64,000 nucleotides of DNA from Bacteroidales bacterium 52_46. Lineage in GTDB: Bacteria > Bacteroidota > Bacteroidia > Bacteroidales > Muribaculaceae. Below the pieces are notes generated by a model that had not been told where the DNA came from, did not search any database, and saw nothing but the letters and a program-made list of their open reading frames with translations. Both the position numbers and the translations under genes were made by a program. The DNA lies in the NCBI GenBank assembly GCA_001915385.1, contig MNQK01000001.1:186001-250000 (forward strand). The letters are read 5' to 3'. Shown in pieces: positions 32,588 through 40,757 of the stretch; the first letter of the stretch is position 1, and each line of letters opens with the position of its first letter.

Positions 32588-32859
32588 AAAAGCTCCACCC
32601 CACTACCCAATACAAGAGGGACTATAAGCGGTTTCGCAACAATCCGTCAAAAGTAAAAAAGCTGATGGTTGTTCTGGATATGCTTCAGTCTGAAATTCCG
32701 ATTCCTCCGGAATACAGCCCGCACATGCTTGTCGGCAACTATTCCGGATATATGGAATGTCATATTGAGGGCGATTTTCTTTTGATTTGGTTTGACCGGG
32801 ATACGGATCAAATAGACTTGGTGCGTCTCGGTTCACATTCCGAATTATTCAGACAATAA
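32584..32859 (+). CDS. YafQ-family mRNA interferase toxin
   Basis: A 91-residue RelE-superfamily toxin of the YafQ type. Expected catalytic-region residues are present: His in 'SPHMLVGNYSGYMECHIEGDFLLIW' style segments (two His and Asp) and the late 'RLGSHSELF' with the C-terminal His-Phe pair. YafQ cuts mRNA on the ribosome. The antitoxin gene directly precedes and overlaps it. Confidence 0.88.
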   Translation: MKKLHPTTQYKRDYKRFRNNPSKVKKLMVVLDMLQSEIPIPPEYSPHMLVGNYSGYMECHIEGDFLLIWFDRDTDQIDLVRLGSHSELFRQ

Positions 32860-32874
32860 TATCAACGACACCAA

Positions 32875-33735
32875 TCAGAAAGGAATATAGTCGAGGGGAC
32901 GGAGAGCCTGCCCGTCACGGCGCAGCTCGAATTGCAACGGCACACCACTGTCTTTCCGATACTGCCCGATACGCGAATCGGCATCAATCGCCACCCCTGT
33001 TCGAGTATAAATTTTGCTTAGGCCGGAGTAGCGCGACAGATACCCGTCGGGGTGCTGTATTATCACTACATACCCTTTGTCACGGTCCATGTACTGGTCG
33101 ATGACAGTACCGCGGTTGATAGCATACACGCCGGTAACAGCCTCCGTTATCTCAATATGCGGGACAGCGGGATTATCACCCGCCGTAACCATCGCATCCC
33201 TTACGGGCGGGACAAACAGCGGGGCCTCGGCAAGAAGCTCCTGACGGTCTTCCAATATGAAATTCTCGCGCTCACTGTACATTCTCACGAACTCACTTTC
33301 CACCGCGCTGCGTCCCGTCAAAGCCACGGAATCCTGACGTGCGGCAAGCGAATCTGACGGCACGCTCCGCCCTGCAGCCGTCATCATGCTGTCAGCCGCG
33401 ATTTCGCCCGTCATTATCGCGCTTACATTATTCAGATAACTGTCATATATCTCAAGCTGACGCGCAAGGGAATCGGCACGCGCATCGACCTGAAGCAGGT
33501 GCCGGCGCTCACTGCCCGTAAGATAGCCGGGAAGAAACGTGCGCAACGGCGTAAGCGAAATAAGCATCACACCCGCGCTGAACACCGCCAGAACAGCCAC
33601 CGTTATCAGCAATATAAGGCGTTTGCGCCCCATCTTGACAGTCCATATCCGGTTCAGCCCATTCTCATTGAACAGCGACAAACGATACCTTTTCGGTGTC
33701 TTAAATCTAATATTACGACGTTTTTGTTTCTCCAT
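32875..33735 (-). CDS. Membrane-anchored M23/LytM-like protein lacking zinc ligands
   Basis: A 286-residue protein: a short basic N-terminus, one transmembrane segment (about residues 38-60, 'RLILLITVAVLAVFSAGVML'), a helical stretch, then a LytM-like domain ('GYVVIIQHPDGYLSRYSGLS', 'GVPLQFELRRDGQALRPLDY'). In active M23 peptidases the last motif is H-x-H; here it reads 'PLQFEL', and the first H-x(3)-D motif is absent. It is probably not a peptidase but an EnvC/NlpD-like activator or scaffold in cell-wall remodelling. It is divergent from the LysM gene, with mirror-image promoter boxes between them. Confidence 0.8.
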   Translation of the reverse strand: MEKQKRRNIRFKTPKRYRLSLFNENGLNRIWTVKMGRKRLILLITVAVLAVFSAGVMLISLTPLRTFLPGYLTGSERRHLLQVDARADSLARQLEIYDSYLNNVSAIMTGEIAADSMMTAAGRSVPSDSLAARQDSVALTGRSAVESEFVRMYSERENFILEDRQELLAEAPLFVPPVRDAMVTAGDNPAVPHIEITEAVTGVYAINRGTVIDQYMDRDKGYVVIIQHPDGYLSRYSGLSKIYTRTGVAIDADSRIGQYRKDSGVPLQFELRRDGQALRPLDYIPF

Positions 33736-33739
33736 GACA

Positions 33740-33768
33740 CAAAGTTAATAAAAAAATCATTAACTTTG
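33740..33768. promoter_or_regulatory. Divergent mirror-image -7 boxes
   Basis: A perfect inverted repeat of 10 bases (CAAAGTTAAT, 33740-33749, and ATTAACTTTG, 33759-33768) supplies a TAACTTTG box on each strand. The plus box fits the LysM gene (ATG at 33798). The minus box lies only 5 bases from the M23-like start codon, so that transcript would be leaderless if this box is used. Confidence 0.5.
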
Positions 33769-33797
33769 TCTCCGTTTGTACTTCAACATCAGAATAT

Positions 33798-35774
33798 ATG
33801 ACACTGATACATTCCATAAAAAGAGGTCTCGCGGCGGCTTTGTTGATTTTGGCTGCTTACGCTCCAGCAATAGCCATCGACCTCCCTGTCACCACTGTCA
33901 ACGGCAAAGACTATTATTACTACGATGTCCAGCCCAACGAAACACTTTTTTCGCTCTCGCAGCGTCTGGGCATATCGCGTGAAGAAATCATAAATTACAA
34001 TCCGGGAGTTGACGGTGACCTCAAAGCATATACACGCCTTTACTTCCCGGTGGAGTCCGGACTGTCGACAATTTCGGCCGGCGACCATATCACCTCAACA
34101 CATGTCGTGGCAAAGGGAGAAACCCTTTACGGAGTCTCGAAAAAATACGGTATCAGCGTAGACAGGCTCATAGCTCTCAACCCTTCGGCCCGCGACGGAA
34201 TAAAATCAGGCGACAAACTCGTAATCCTTCAGGAAGACACAGTGCCCGCGACAACAGACAAAACCACGCGCAGTCAGGGTGGCACCCACACCATAGCCAA
34301 AGGCGAGACTTTGTACCGCATCGCGGTAAACAACGGCATCACAGTCGAGCAACTTCTCGCCGCCAATCCCGATCTCGACGCCTACAATTACTCTGAAGGC
34401 ACCGTACTCAACATTCCGGGCAACGATAATTCGGTACGTAATGCCGCCGATGTCACAGTGGTCGACGCTGATCTCCGCCCCGTCGATACCCCTGAGACTA
34501 CAAAGCGCAGCAACCGTACTTCAGGCGACCTCGCACAGTTGCGCGCCAACGCTGTCGAAGTATCCGTAGACAATCTCGGCGGCAAAACAGAAAAAGACAG
34601 CAATGAGTCGTCGACGACCGTCACGCCGAGTGAAAATATTTCCCGGACGCAGTCTGAGACCTTTTCTGACACTTCAGCCGACGAAGCAGTAGTCAAAGAC
34701 GCTTCCGCTCCTTTCAACATAGCCGTGATGCTTCCTTTCAATCTCGACCGTGAGAAAGTGGAAAAAGAGGCTGAAAACTTCACTGAATTTTACCGCGGCT
34801 TCCTGCTCGCAGCCCAAAACCTCAGTCAATCGGGACGGCAGGTCAATATACATGCCTACGACACCCGAGGCGACCTCGACACCGTAAAAGAGCTTATGGC
34901 ACGCGACGAAATGGCCGCCATGGACATTTTTGTAGCGCCGGCAGCCACAACCGAACTCGATTACATAATCTCACAGGCCGACAGCGACCGGCAGTTCATA
35001 TTCAACACATTTGCCGTGCGCAACAATTCCTATCTCACCAATCCGAATGTCATTCAGGCCAATATTCCTCACACGATGATGTATCAGCGAGCCATCGATG
35101 CCTTCATGCGCGAAATGGACGGACGCACACCGATTTTCGTACAGCGTATCGGAGCCACCGCCGACAAAGAGGAATTTACCTCGATGCTCAAATCGCAGCT
35201 TGCCGACAAAGGAATTGAATTTAAAGAAATAACCTACGAAAATGCGCTCAAGGACGAAGATTTCGAAGGATTCGATACCGCCGCTTCCTACGTTATAATA
35301 CCGCTGTCGAGCTCAGCTACCGAATTCAACAAAATAGCCCCCCAGGCCAAACGCTTCAAGGATACGCTCAGTTCGGAAAACGGGCTGGCCCTTTTCGGCT
35401 ATCCCGAATGGCTTACGTTCCGCGGCGACCGCAAGGATAATCTCGGTGCCCTCAACGCCACCATATATTCTCGGTTCTATTACGACGACACATATTATCC
35501 GGCACGACGCGTGGTCGATGCCTACCGTCAGGCCTACGGGCACGAAATAAATTCCGCAGTGCCGTCGCAGGCTCTTATGGGCTATGATGTGGCAAGTTTC
35601 ATAATCAAATCCCTGCGCAATAACAACGGCGATTTCCATATCGGCATCACACCCTACGAGGGCATGCAGACCGATTTCAATTTCTCCGACAGCAACTGCG
35701 AGGGACTCGTCAATACGAGTGTAGAACTTATAAAATTCCGCGACGGAGGATTTACCGAGCATCACAATATCTGA
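33798..35774 (+). CDS. LysM-repeat periplasmic binding-fold protein
   Basis: A 658-residue exported protein. A signal peptide ends near 'YAPAIA'. Three LysM repeats follow (about residues 35-80, 103-148, 158-205; for example 'AKGETLYGVSKKYGISVDRL' and 'AKGETLYRIAVNNGITVEQL'), which bind peptidoglycan. After a serine- and threonine-rich linker, residues 300-655 have a type I periplasmic-binding fold as in LppC/LpoA or amino-acid-binding proteins ('FNIAVMLPFNL', 'DIFVAPAATTELDYIISQAD'). A role as a cell-wall synthesis activator is inferred by analogy with LpoA. It is followed by a porT-like gene 5 bases downstream. Confidence 0.85.
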   Translation: MTLIHSIKRGLAAALLILAAYAPAIAIDLPVTTVNGKDYYYYDVQPNETLFSLSQRLGISREEIINYNPGVDGDLKAYTRLYFPVESGLSTISAGDHITSTHVVAKGETLYGVSKKYGISVDRLIALNPSARDGIKSGDKLVILQEDTVPATTDKTTRSQGGTHTIAKGETLYRIAVNNGITVEQLLAANPDLDAYNYSEGTVLNIPGNDNSVRNAADVTVVDADLRPVDTPETTKRSNRTSGDLAQLRANAVEVSVDNLGGKTEKDSNESSTTVTPSENISRTQSETFSDTSADEAVVKDASAPFNIAVMLPFNLDREKVEKEAENFTEFYRGFLLAAQNLSQSGRQVNIHAYDTRGDLDTVKELMARDEMAAMDIFVAPAATTELDYIISQADSDRQFIFNTFAVRNNSYLTNPNVIQANIPHTMMYQRAIDAFMREMDGRTPIFVQRIGATADKEEFTSMLKSQLADKGIEFKEITYENALKDEDFEGFDTAASYVIIPLSSSATEFNKIAPQAKRFKDTLSSENGLALFGYPEWLTFRGDRKDNLGALNATIYSRFYYDDTYYPARRVVDAYRQAYGHEINSAVPSQALMGYDVASFIIKSLRNNNGDFHIGITPYEGMQTDFNFSDSNCEGLVNTSVELIKFRDGGFTEHHNI

Positions 35775-35779
35775 TTCCT

Positions 35780-36460
35780 ATGCGACGTATAGTTTTATTG
35801 CTGACAGTATTTCTCGGGACTATGTGCGCCAAAGCCCAGACCCACTACATACCGCATGTATGGGTGGGCGGACATGCCGGAATGACGATGTCGGAGATGT
35901 CGTTTTCGCCGTCGGTAAGGCAATCGATGGTGCAGGGCATGACGGCGGGTCTGTCGTTCAGATATGCCGAAGAACGTCATGTAGGACTAATAGCCGAGTT
36001 CAATATCAGTCAGCGCGGATGGAAAGAGGATTTCGAAGGTGCACCGTTCAGCTACAGCCGTCATCTGACATATATGGAGATACCTGTCCTGACACATATT
36101 TTCTTCGGTTCTCCTAAATTCAAAGGCTTCTTCAATCTCGGTCCCGTAGTAAGCTATATGATTGGAGACAACATAAAATCCGATTTCGATTACGCCCATC
36201 CCGACCAGGTACCCGGATTTCCGCTAACCAACCGCTCCACCGAACAGATGGCTATGGAAATCAAGAATAAATTCGACTACGGCATCACGGCCGGCGCCGG
36301 CTGCGAATTCGTTGTAAAGCGCCGCCACGCCTTCACACTCGAGGCCCGCTACTATTTCGGCCTCGGCAACATCTACCCCTCAAGCAAAAAAGACACCTTC
36401 AGCGCCTCCCGCGGCACCTCCATAATGGTAACCCTCGGCTACATGTTCCGGTTGAAGTAG
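35780..36460 (+). CDS. PorT-like outer membrane beta-barrel protein
   Basis: A 226-residue protein with a signal peptide (ends 'CAKAQT') and an 8-strand barrel pattern ending in an aromatic/basic C-terminus. The pattern 'VWVGGHAGMTMSEMSFSPSV', 'LTYMEIPVLTHIFF', and 'FFNLGPVVSYMI' matches the PorT family, which is needed for type IX secretion in Porphyromonas gingivalis. It may equally be a general barrel of the same fold. Co-transcription with the LysM protein gene is likely. Confidence 0.8.
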   Translation: MRRIVLLLTVFLGTMCAKAQTHYIPHVWVGGHAGMTMSEMSFSPSVRQSMVQGMTAGLSFRYAEERHVGLIAEFNISQRGWKEDFEGAPFSYSRHLTYMEIPVLTHIFFGSPKFKGFFNLGPVVSYMIGDNIKSDFDYAHPDQVPGFPLTNRSTEQMAMEIKNKFDYGITAGAGCEFVVKRRHAFTLEARYYFGLGNIYPSSKKDTFSASRGTSIMVTLGYMFRLK

Positions 36461-36511
36461 CTACCGGTGAACCAGTGTCCATAATAATTATAGTAAAAGG
36501 CTATTTTCTCA

Positions 36512-37060
36512 TTAGGATTTGCGGGAATTAATGCGTGCATTATACATCTGTTCTTTGATACCGCCATTTTTCAAAAAGTCATCCTGCAGATTATCTATAT
36601 ACTTTTTAAGGAGGAAATCGGCCTGATGAATCAATGTAATAGCTATATTGCAGATGGTCTCATCACTTCGTTCACGTATCGCCTCACGGTAGAACGCAGA
36701 ATCATTTCTGCGGGAACATATCCCTCTTGTTTTTACCGCTTTTTCAGAATTAATATCCCACATCGAGAGATTCCTTACTCTCAAATAATCTTCATAGTCC
36801 AACAATAATTCCTGTAGACTTGCCTTAGCTACATTAAGTAATTTGATTTCACTCTCCACAGAGGTAGTTCCGGCCTCGCATCCTTCCGCTATATTCTGAC
36901 GTCCGCTACGTGCCGCCTGAATCATCTGGTCGACCGTACGGTCACCGATACAAAGATATTTGTGGGCAAAATAATATGTAATATCATAGATGCATTCCGC
37001 TTTTTGAAATGCTATCAGATTTCTATAATTGCCTTTCTGCCGTAAAAACGTCTTTGCCAT
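36512..37060 (-). CDS. Four-helix-bundle suffix protein (S23-like)
   Basis: A 182-residue protein of the four helix bundle / S23 type ('YRNLIAFQKAECIYDITYYF', 'TVDQMIQAARSGRQNIAEGC', 'EIKLLNVAKASLQELLLDYE'). The extra C-terminal stretch ('ICNIAITLIHQADFLLKKYI') marks the 'suffix domain' variety. The fold also occurs in Avd of diversity-generating retroelements, but there is no reverse transcriptase nearby. Function unknown; nucleic-acid binding has been suggested for the fold. A striking 9-bp repeat array lies just upstream. Confidence 0.8.
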   Translation of the reverse strand: MAKTFLRQKGNYRNLIAFQKAECIYDITYYFAHKYLCIGDRTVDQMIQAARSGRQNIAEGCEAGTTSVESEIKLLNVAKASLQELLLDYEDYLRVRNLSMWDINSEKAVKTRGICSRRNDSAFYREAIRERSDETICNIAITLIHQADFLLKKYIDNLQDDFLKNGGIKEQMYNARINSRKS

Positions 37061-37099
37061 AAATCAACTGTTTAGAGTATTAATGATATTAGTAAATAA

Positions 37100-37225
37100 A
37101 TAGGAGGGATAGGAGGGATAAGAGGAATAGGTGCTATAGGTGCTATAGGCCCTATACGGCCTATTGGGCTTATGATGCGTATCGTGGATATTGGGCTTAG
37201 TGGGCCTATGACTCCTATCTGGCCA
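37100..37225. repeat. 9-bp degenerate tandem repeat array
   Basis: Fourteen consecutive 9-base units with the shared pattern AT-[AT]-GG-nnnn (first units ATAGGAGGG twice, then ATAGGTGCT twice, then drifting). Identical units are at the left end and variation grows to the right. The array lies between the tatD stop codon and the start of the four-helix-bundle gene. No frame with a start codon spans it, although one plus-strand frame reads as Ile-Gly-X triplets. Confidence 0.85.
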
Positions 37226-37244
37226 ACCCATCTCTCCTCTGCCG

Positions 37245-38015
37245 CTATATCCTGAATAGGCGGCGGGAGGAGGCGGTGGTTATGTCTGCGAGGGTTGAGA
37301 GGGGTATTGCGAGGGTATCGGCTATGTAGGCGGCAGTATGGAGGAGGTAGGATGATTCGTTGCGTTTGCCGCGATGGGGTACGGGAGCGAGATAGGGGGA
37401 GTCGGTTTCGAGCAGAATGCGTTCCGCACCGATCACGGGCAGGACTTCACGCACTTTTGAATTCTTGAATGTCACGATGCCGTTGATGCCGAAGTAGAAA
37501 TCGCCGCGGCGGCGTATGCGCTCCACGTCATCGGCTGTACCGCCGAAACTATGGAATACTCCCTGCGGCACTTTATCAAGACTGTCAATCACCTCAAGTG
37601 TCTCGTCGAGTCCGTCGCGGCAGTGTATTATTACGGGTAGGTCACGTTCCGAAGCCATTATCATCTGGCGTTGCAGCACTTCCATCTGACGCTCACGGAA
37701 CTGCTTATCCCAGTACAGGTCGATACCGATTTCCCCTATCGCCACATAATCGGCGGGGCGGGATGCCAGTTCGTCGGCCACATACTGCAACTGCGCCTCG
37801 ACGCTGTCGCCGTTGACCTCGGTAGGATGATGTCCTATCGCCATGAAAGTGTTGCGGGGATAGCGGCTGTGAAGCTGCCGCATAGGCTCCAGTGTACTGC
37901 GGTCGACATTGGGAAATATCATCGTATCCACTCCTGCGGCTACTGCCCTCTCGACAGCCGCGCCGCAATCAGGAGCAAACTCCTCCAGATAGAGATGTGT
38001 ATGCGTATCAATCAT
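37245..38015 (-). CDS. tatD: TatD-family metal-dependent hydrolase/DNase
   Basis: A 256-residue TIM-barrel hydrolase. Metal ligands are seen in 'IDTHTHLYLEEF', 'AIGEIGIDLYWD', 'PVIIHCRDGLDETLEVI', 'GVFHSFGGTADDVERI' and 'LLETDSPYLAPVPHRGKRN'. TatD enzymes are 3'-5' exodeoxyribonucleases involved in DNA repair or turnover. It is the last gene of the minus-strand run beginning at DUF4250; the gap to the polyprenyl synthase gene is 6 bases. Confidence 0.93.
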   Translation of the reverse strand: MIDTHTHLYLEEFAPDCGAAVERAVAAGVDTMIFPNVDRSTLEPMRQLHSRYPRNTFMAIGHHPTEVNGDSVEAQLQYVADELASRPADYVAIGEIGIDLYWDKQFRERQMEVLQRQMIMASERDLPVIIHCRDGLDETLEVIDSLDKVPQGVFHSFGGTADDVERIRRRGDFYFGINGIVTFKNSKVREVLPVIGAERILLETDSPYLAPVPHRGKRNESSYLLHTAAYIADTLAIPLSTLADITTASSRRLFRI

Positions 38016-38021
38016 GATGCG

Positions 38022-38984
38022 TCATTTTTTGCGGCCAATCAGAGAATGTGCGAAATCAATAAAGAAACTTTGCGTATTCTCGTCCAGTCCTGTTGTCGCT
38101 ATCGCATCGACTGCAATCTGCAGATAGCGAGCAACCTCCCTTTCAGCCTTCTCCTGCAATCCGTATTGCTCATATACTGAACGTATCGCTGTAATCTTTT
38201 CCGCACCTGAGAGGTGTTGCCTATATAGGTCGGCCATTGTCTCCGGAGCCGCATATTTCGCAGAGATATACAGCCACGTATGCTTGTCATTCAGTATGTC
38301 ACCGCCGATAGGTTTGCCAAGAGTAGCCTCGTCACCGAATACATCAAGAATATCGTCCTGTATCTGGAACGCAATCCCCAGATACTTGCCATAGTCATAA
38401 AAGGCCGTACGCACTCTTGCTGGAGCACCGCCACAGATAGCACCGATGAGACATGCGCCCCCGAGCAATGCTCCCGTCTTTAACGAAATCATCTTGATAT
38501 ATTCTTCAAGTGTCACATCATAACGCTTTTCAAAATCCATATCGAACTGCTGTCCGGCATCCACATCTAAAGCAATTCCGTTGAAACATCTCACCAATTC
38601 TACAATTACTTCATTTGGAAGACATACATGCAATAAGCAATCCAAAGCGACAGATAACATGGCATCGCCTGACAGAATAGCTTGCGCCGTATTCCATTTT
38701 TTCCACACAGACGGCTGTCCGCGACGCATTGGAGAATTATCCATGACGTCATCATGAAGAAGCGTAAAATTATGATAAACTTCCACGGCGACAGCCGGTC
38801 CCAGGACTCGATGAGGCGAAACACCGAGAGCCTCAGCTACCGCCAATGTCAGCACAGGGCGCAGACGTTTTCCATTACCTCTCATAGTATATACAATAGG
38901 ATCGGAAAGTGAGTACGGCGGTTGGAAATGCACACCTAAAATCGCGTTGTTTATTATACTTGAATATTCCTCTACTGTTTTCAT
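38022..38984 (-). CDS. Polyprenyl (farnesyl/octaprenyl-type) diphosphate synthase
   Basis: A 320-residue trans-prenyltransferase. Both aspartate-rich motifs are present: 'LLHDDVMDNSPMRRGQPS' (about residues 80-97) and 'FQIQDDILDVFGDEATLGKP' (about 215-235). It condenses isopentenyl diphosphate with allylic diphosphates. Chain length cannot be fixed by eye; the residues before the first motif ('YHNFT') suggest a medium-chain product. It draws on the MEP pathway (dxr at 30993). Confidence 0.92.
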   Translation of the reverse strand: MKTVEEYSSIINNAILGVHFQPPYSLSDPIVYTMRGNGKRLRPVLTLAVAEALGVSPHRVLGPAVAVEVYHNFTLLHDDVMDNSPMRRGQPSVWKKWNTAQAILSGDAMLSVALDCLLHVCLPNEVIVELVRCFNGIALDVDAGQQFDMDFEKRYDVTLEEYIKMISLKTGALLGGACLIGAICGGAPARVRTAFYDYGKYLGIAFQIQDDILDVFGDEATLGKPIGGDILNDKHTWLYISAKYAAPETMADLYRQHLSGAEKITAIRSVYEQYGLQEKAEREVARYLQIAVDAIATTGLDENTQSFFIDFAHSLIGRKK

Positions 38985-38998
38985 TTTTGTATGTTATA

Positions 38999-39718
38999 TT
39001 ATAATCGTCCGTTATCGTTATATGAGTAATAGCCGTGCGGGGTTATTATGATATGGTCGAGCACACGTATGTCGAGCAGTTCGGCCGCGCTCTTCAGCTG
39101 TCGCGTCAGCTTGTCGTCGGCCGGCGACGGATTCAGGTTGCCCGACGGATGGTTGTGCACGAATATAAGCCCCGACGAAAGTTTGTCGAGGGCGCTTTTC
39201 ATCACTAACTTCACATCGACAAGCGTACTTGCCGTACCCCCTCTTGATACCGTTTCCTCAAAGATGATACGGTTGGCACGGCTCAGATGCACCACACGGA
39301 ACTCCTCGTAGTTGAGCAGTTCCATCTGTCCGCGCATACGCTCGTAGACCGTCTCGCTTCCCCTCACCTGCGGGTCAAGCTGCTTCATGTCGAGCGCGCA
39401 ACGGGCACCCAGTTCGAACGCGGCGGCAAGCGATATTGCCTTAGCCTCCCCTATCCCTTTATACTTTTTCACTACCTCATGCATCGACATGCGTGCCAGA
39501 CGCGACAACCTGTTGTCGTTGTCACGGAGTATATCGCGGCTGAGGTCGACTACCGACCGGCCGGGCAGTCCGCTTCCGAACACTATGGCGAGCAGTTCGG
39601 CGTTTGACAGCGCCCCGATGCCCTGACGCAATGCCTTTTCACGCGGTTTGTCGGCGACATCAAGATCGGCCACGCGTGTACTCTCGGTCTGTACCGGAGG
39701 TTTGTCATACTCTTTCAT
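38999..39718 (-). CDS. radC: RadC-family JAB-domain protein
   Basis: A 239-residue protein with an N-terminal helix-hairpin-helix region ('GALSNAELLAIVFGSG') and a C-terminal JAB/MPN metalloprotease-like domain with 'VHNHPSGNLNPSPADD' (the H-x-H-x(7)-S-x(2)-D motif). Despite the name it is not firmly tied to DNA repair; family members occur in core genomes and on mobile elements. This one is within a housekeeping gene run and seems to be the core copy. Confidence 0.92.
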   Translation of the reverse strand: MKEYDKPPVQTESTRVADLDVADKPREKALRQGIGALSNAELLAIVFGSGLPGRSVVDLSRDILRDNDNRLSRLARMSMHEVVKKYKGIGEAKAISLAAAFELGARCALDMKQLDPQVRGSETVYERMRGQMELLNYEEFRVVHLSRANRIIFEETVSRGGTASTLVDVKLVMKSALDKLSSGLIFVHNHPSGNLNPSPADDKLTRQLKSAAELLDIRVLDHIIITPHGYYSYNDNGRL

Positions 39719-39732
39719 AGCGCGATTGTAAT

Positions 39733-40731
39733 TTATTTTCCCTTACGTGCGGCAATTTCCTCCTCGATATTGCGCCCTTTGCCCAATATAATCTTGGTAA
39801 AAAATGCCTTTATAAATCCCGTACCGTATCCTACGAGCTGAATGAAAGCCGCCGGTACAGCCATGAGCGCCACTTTGACGCTGTGAGTCGATACCAGAGC
39901 CGAGACAAACAGTGCCAGCGCATACACTCCTATCGGAGCAAGAAACCACGGGGAAACGAAAATCGCCCCTGCAATCAGCATAAGCAGCCCTATCACAAAG
40001 CATGCCGGCAAAGCATGTACAAGTTTCATCGAGCCTGGATAGAGCAGCTTGAGAGTGATACGCGACATGCCGAACACATGTACCTGCCTGAAAAATTTCC
40101 TGAAACTCAGACGGCGCTTGTGGTACACCGGACAACGGCGTATCAGTCCGGTGGTAAATCCGGCAGCCTCGATGCGTTTGCTCATGTCGATATCCTCGGA
40201 AAACATCTCGCGGAAGCCTCCCACCTTCTCATAGACTTTACGGGAGAAACCCATATTGAACGTGCGCGGTGTGAATTTCTCCATACTCGCTTTGCCACCA
40301 CGTATGCCGCCGGTAGTGAGAAACGACGTCATCGCGAAATTGATGGCTTTCTGTGTGTCGGAAAACGACTCGTGGGCCGCATCCGGACCACCGAAACAAT
40401 CAAACGGCGTCGTGTCAAGAACTTCGGCAAGCGTGGCGAAATAGTCCGGCGGAATTACGCAGTCGGAATCGAAGAATACGAAATAATCGCCCGACGCGTG
40501 TTCCATCGAGTTGTTGCGTGCCGGCGAACGACCTATATTCTCCTGCACTAAATATTTTATATCGATTTTTCCGGCATATCGGTCGCAGACGTCACGGCAC
40601 GGTACGGTCGAGCCGTCCTCCGTGATGACCACCTCGAAGTTTTTCACTGTCTGTCCGGCAAGACTCGCAAGCAAGTCGTCAATTTCGCCGGGACGGTTGT
40701 ACACCGGTATTATAATCGAAAATCTTGGCAT
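39733..40731 (-). CDS. Family 2 glycosyltransferase, membrane-associated
   Basis: About 332 residues from the ATG at 40731 ('MPRFSIIIPVYNRPGEIDDL'). The GT-A fold is visible with 'VVITEDGSTVPC', the D-x-D-like 'FFDSDCVIPPDYF' and 'MFSEDIDMSKRI'. Two or more transmembrane segments lie near the C-terminus ('FVIGLLMLIAGAIFV', 'GVYALALFVSALVS'). It likely adds a sugar to a lipid or surface glycan at the inner membrane. An upstream ATG (40764) would overlap the nspC end; the later start matches the family's usual beginning. Confidence 0.85.
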   Translation of the reverse strand: MPRFSIIIPVYNRPGEIDDLLASLAGQTVKNFEVVITEDGSTVPCRDVCDRYAGKIDIKYLVQENIGRSPARNNSMEHASGDYFVFFDSDCVIPPDYFATLAEVLDTTPFDCFGGPDAAHESFSDTQKAINFAMTSFLTTGGIRGGKASMEKFTPRTFNMGFSRKVYEKVGGFREMFSEDIDMSKRIEAAGFTTGLIRRCPVYHKRRLSFRKFFRQVHVFGMSRITLKLLYPGSMKLVHALPACFVIGLLMLIAGAIFVSPWFLAPIGVYALALFVSALVSTHSVKVALMAVPAAFIQLVGYGTGFIKAFFTKIILGKGRNIEEEIAARKGK

Positions 40732-40757
40732 AATATGTACGGTTTTAATCGTTTTGT

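Noticed and set aside
36512..37060. Four-helix-bundle gene as an Avd gene of a diversity-generating retroelement
   Set aside because: No reverse transcriptase, template repeat or variable-region gene was found nearby, and the C-terminal suffix is not an Avd feature.
37100..37225. 9-bp array read as a collagen-like Ile-Gly-X protein
   Set aside because: There is a stop codon just before the first unit and no start codon until the middle of the array, so no translated product is supported.
37100..37225. 9-bp array as a CRISPR array
   Set aside because: The units are contiguous and only 9 bases long with no spacers, and no cas gene is present.
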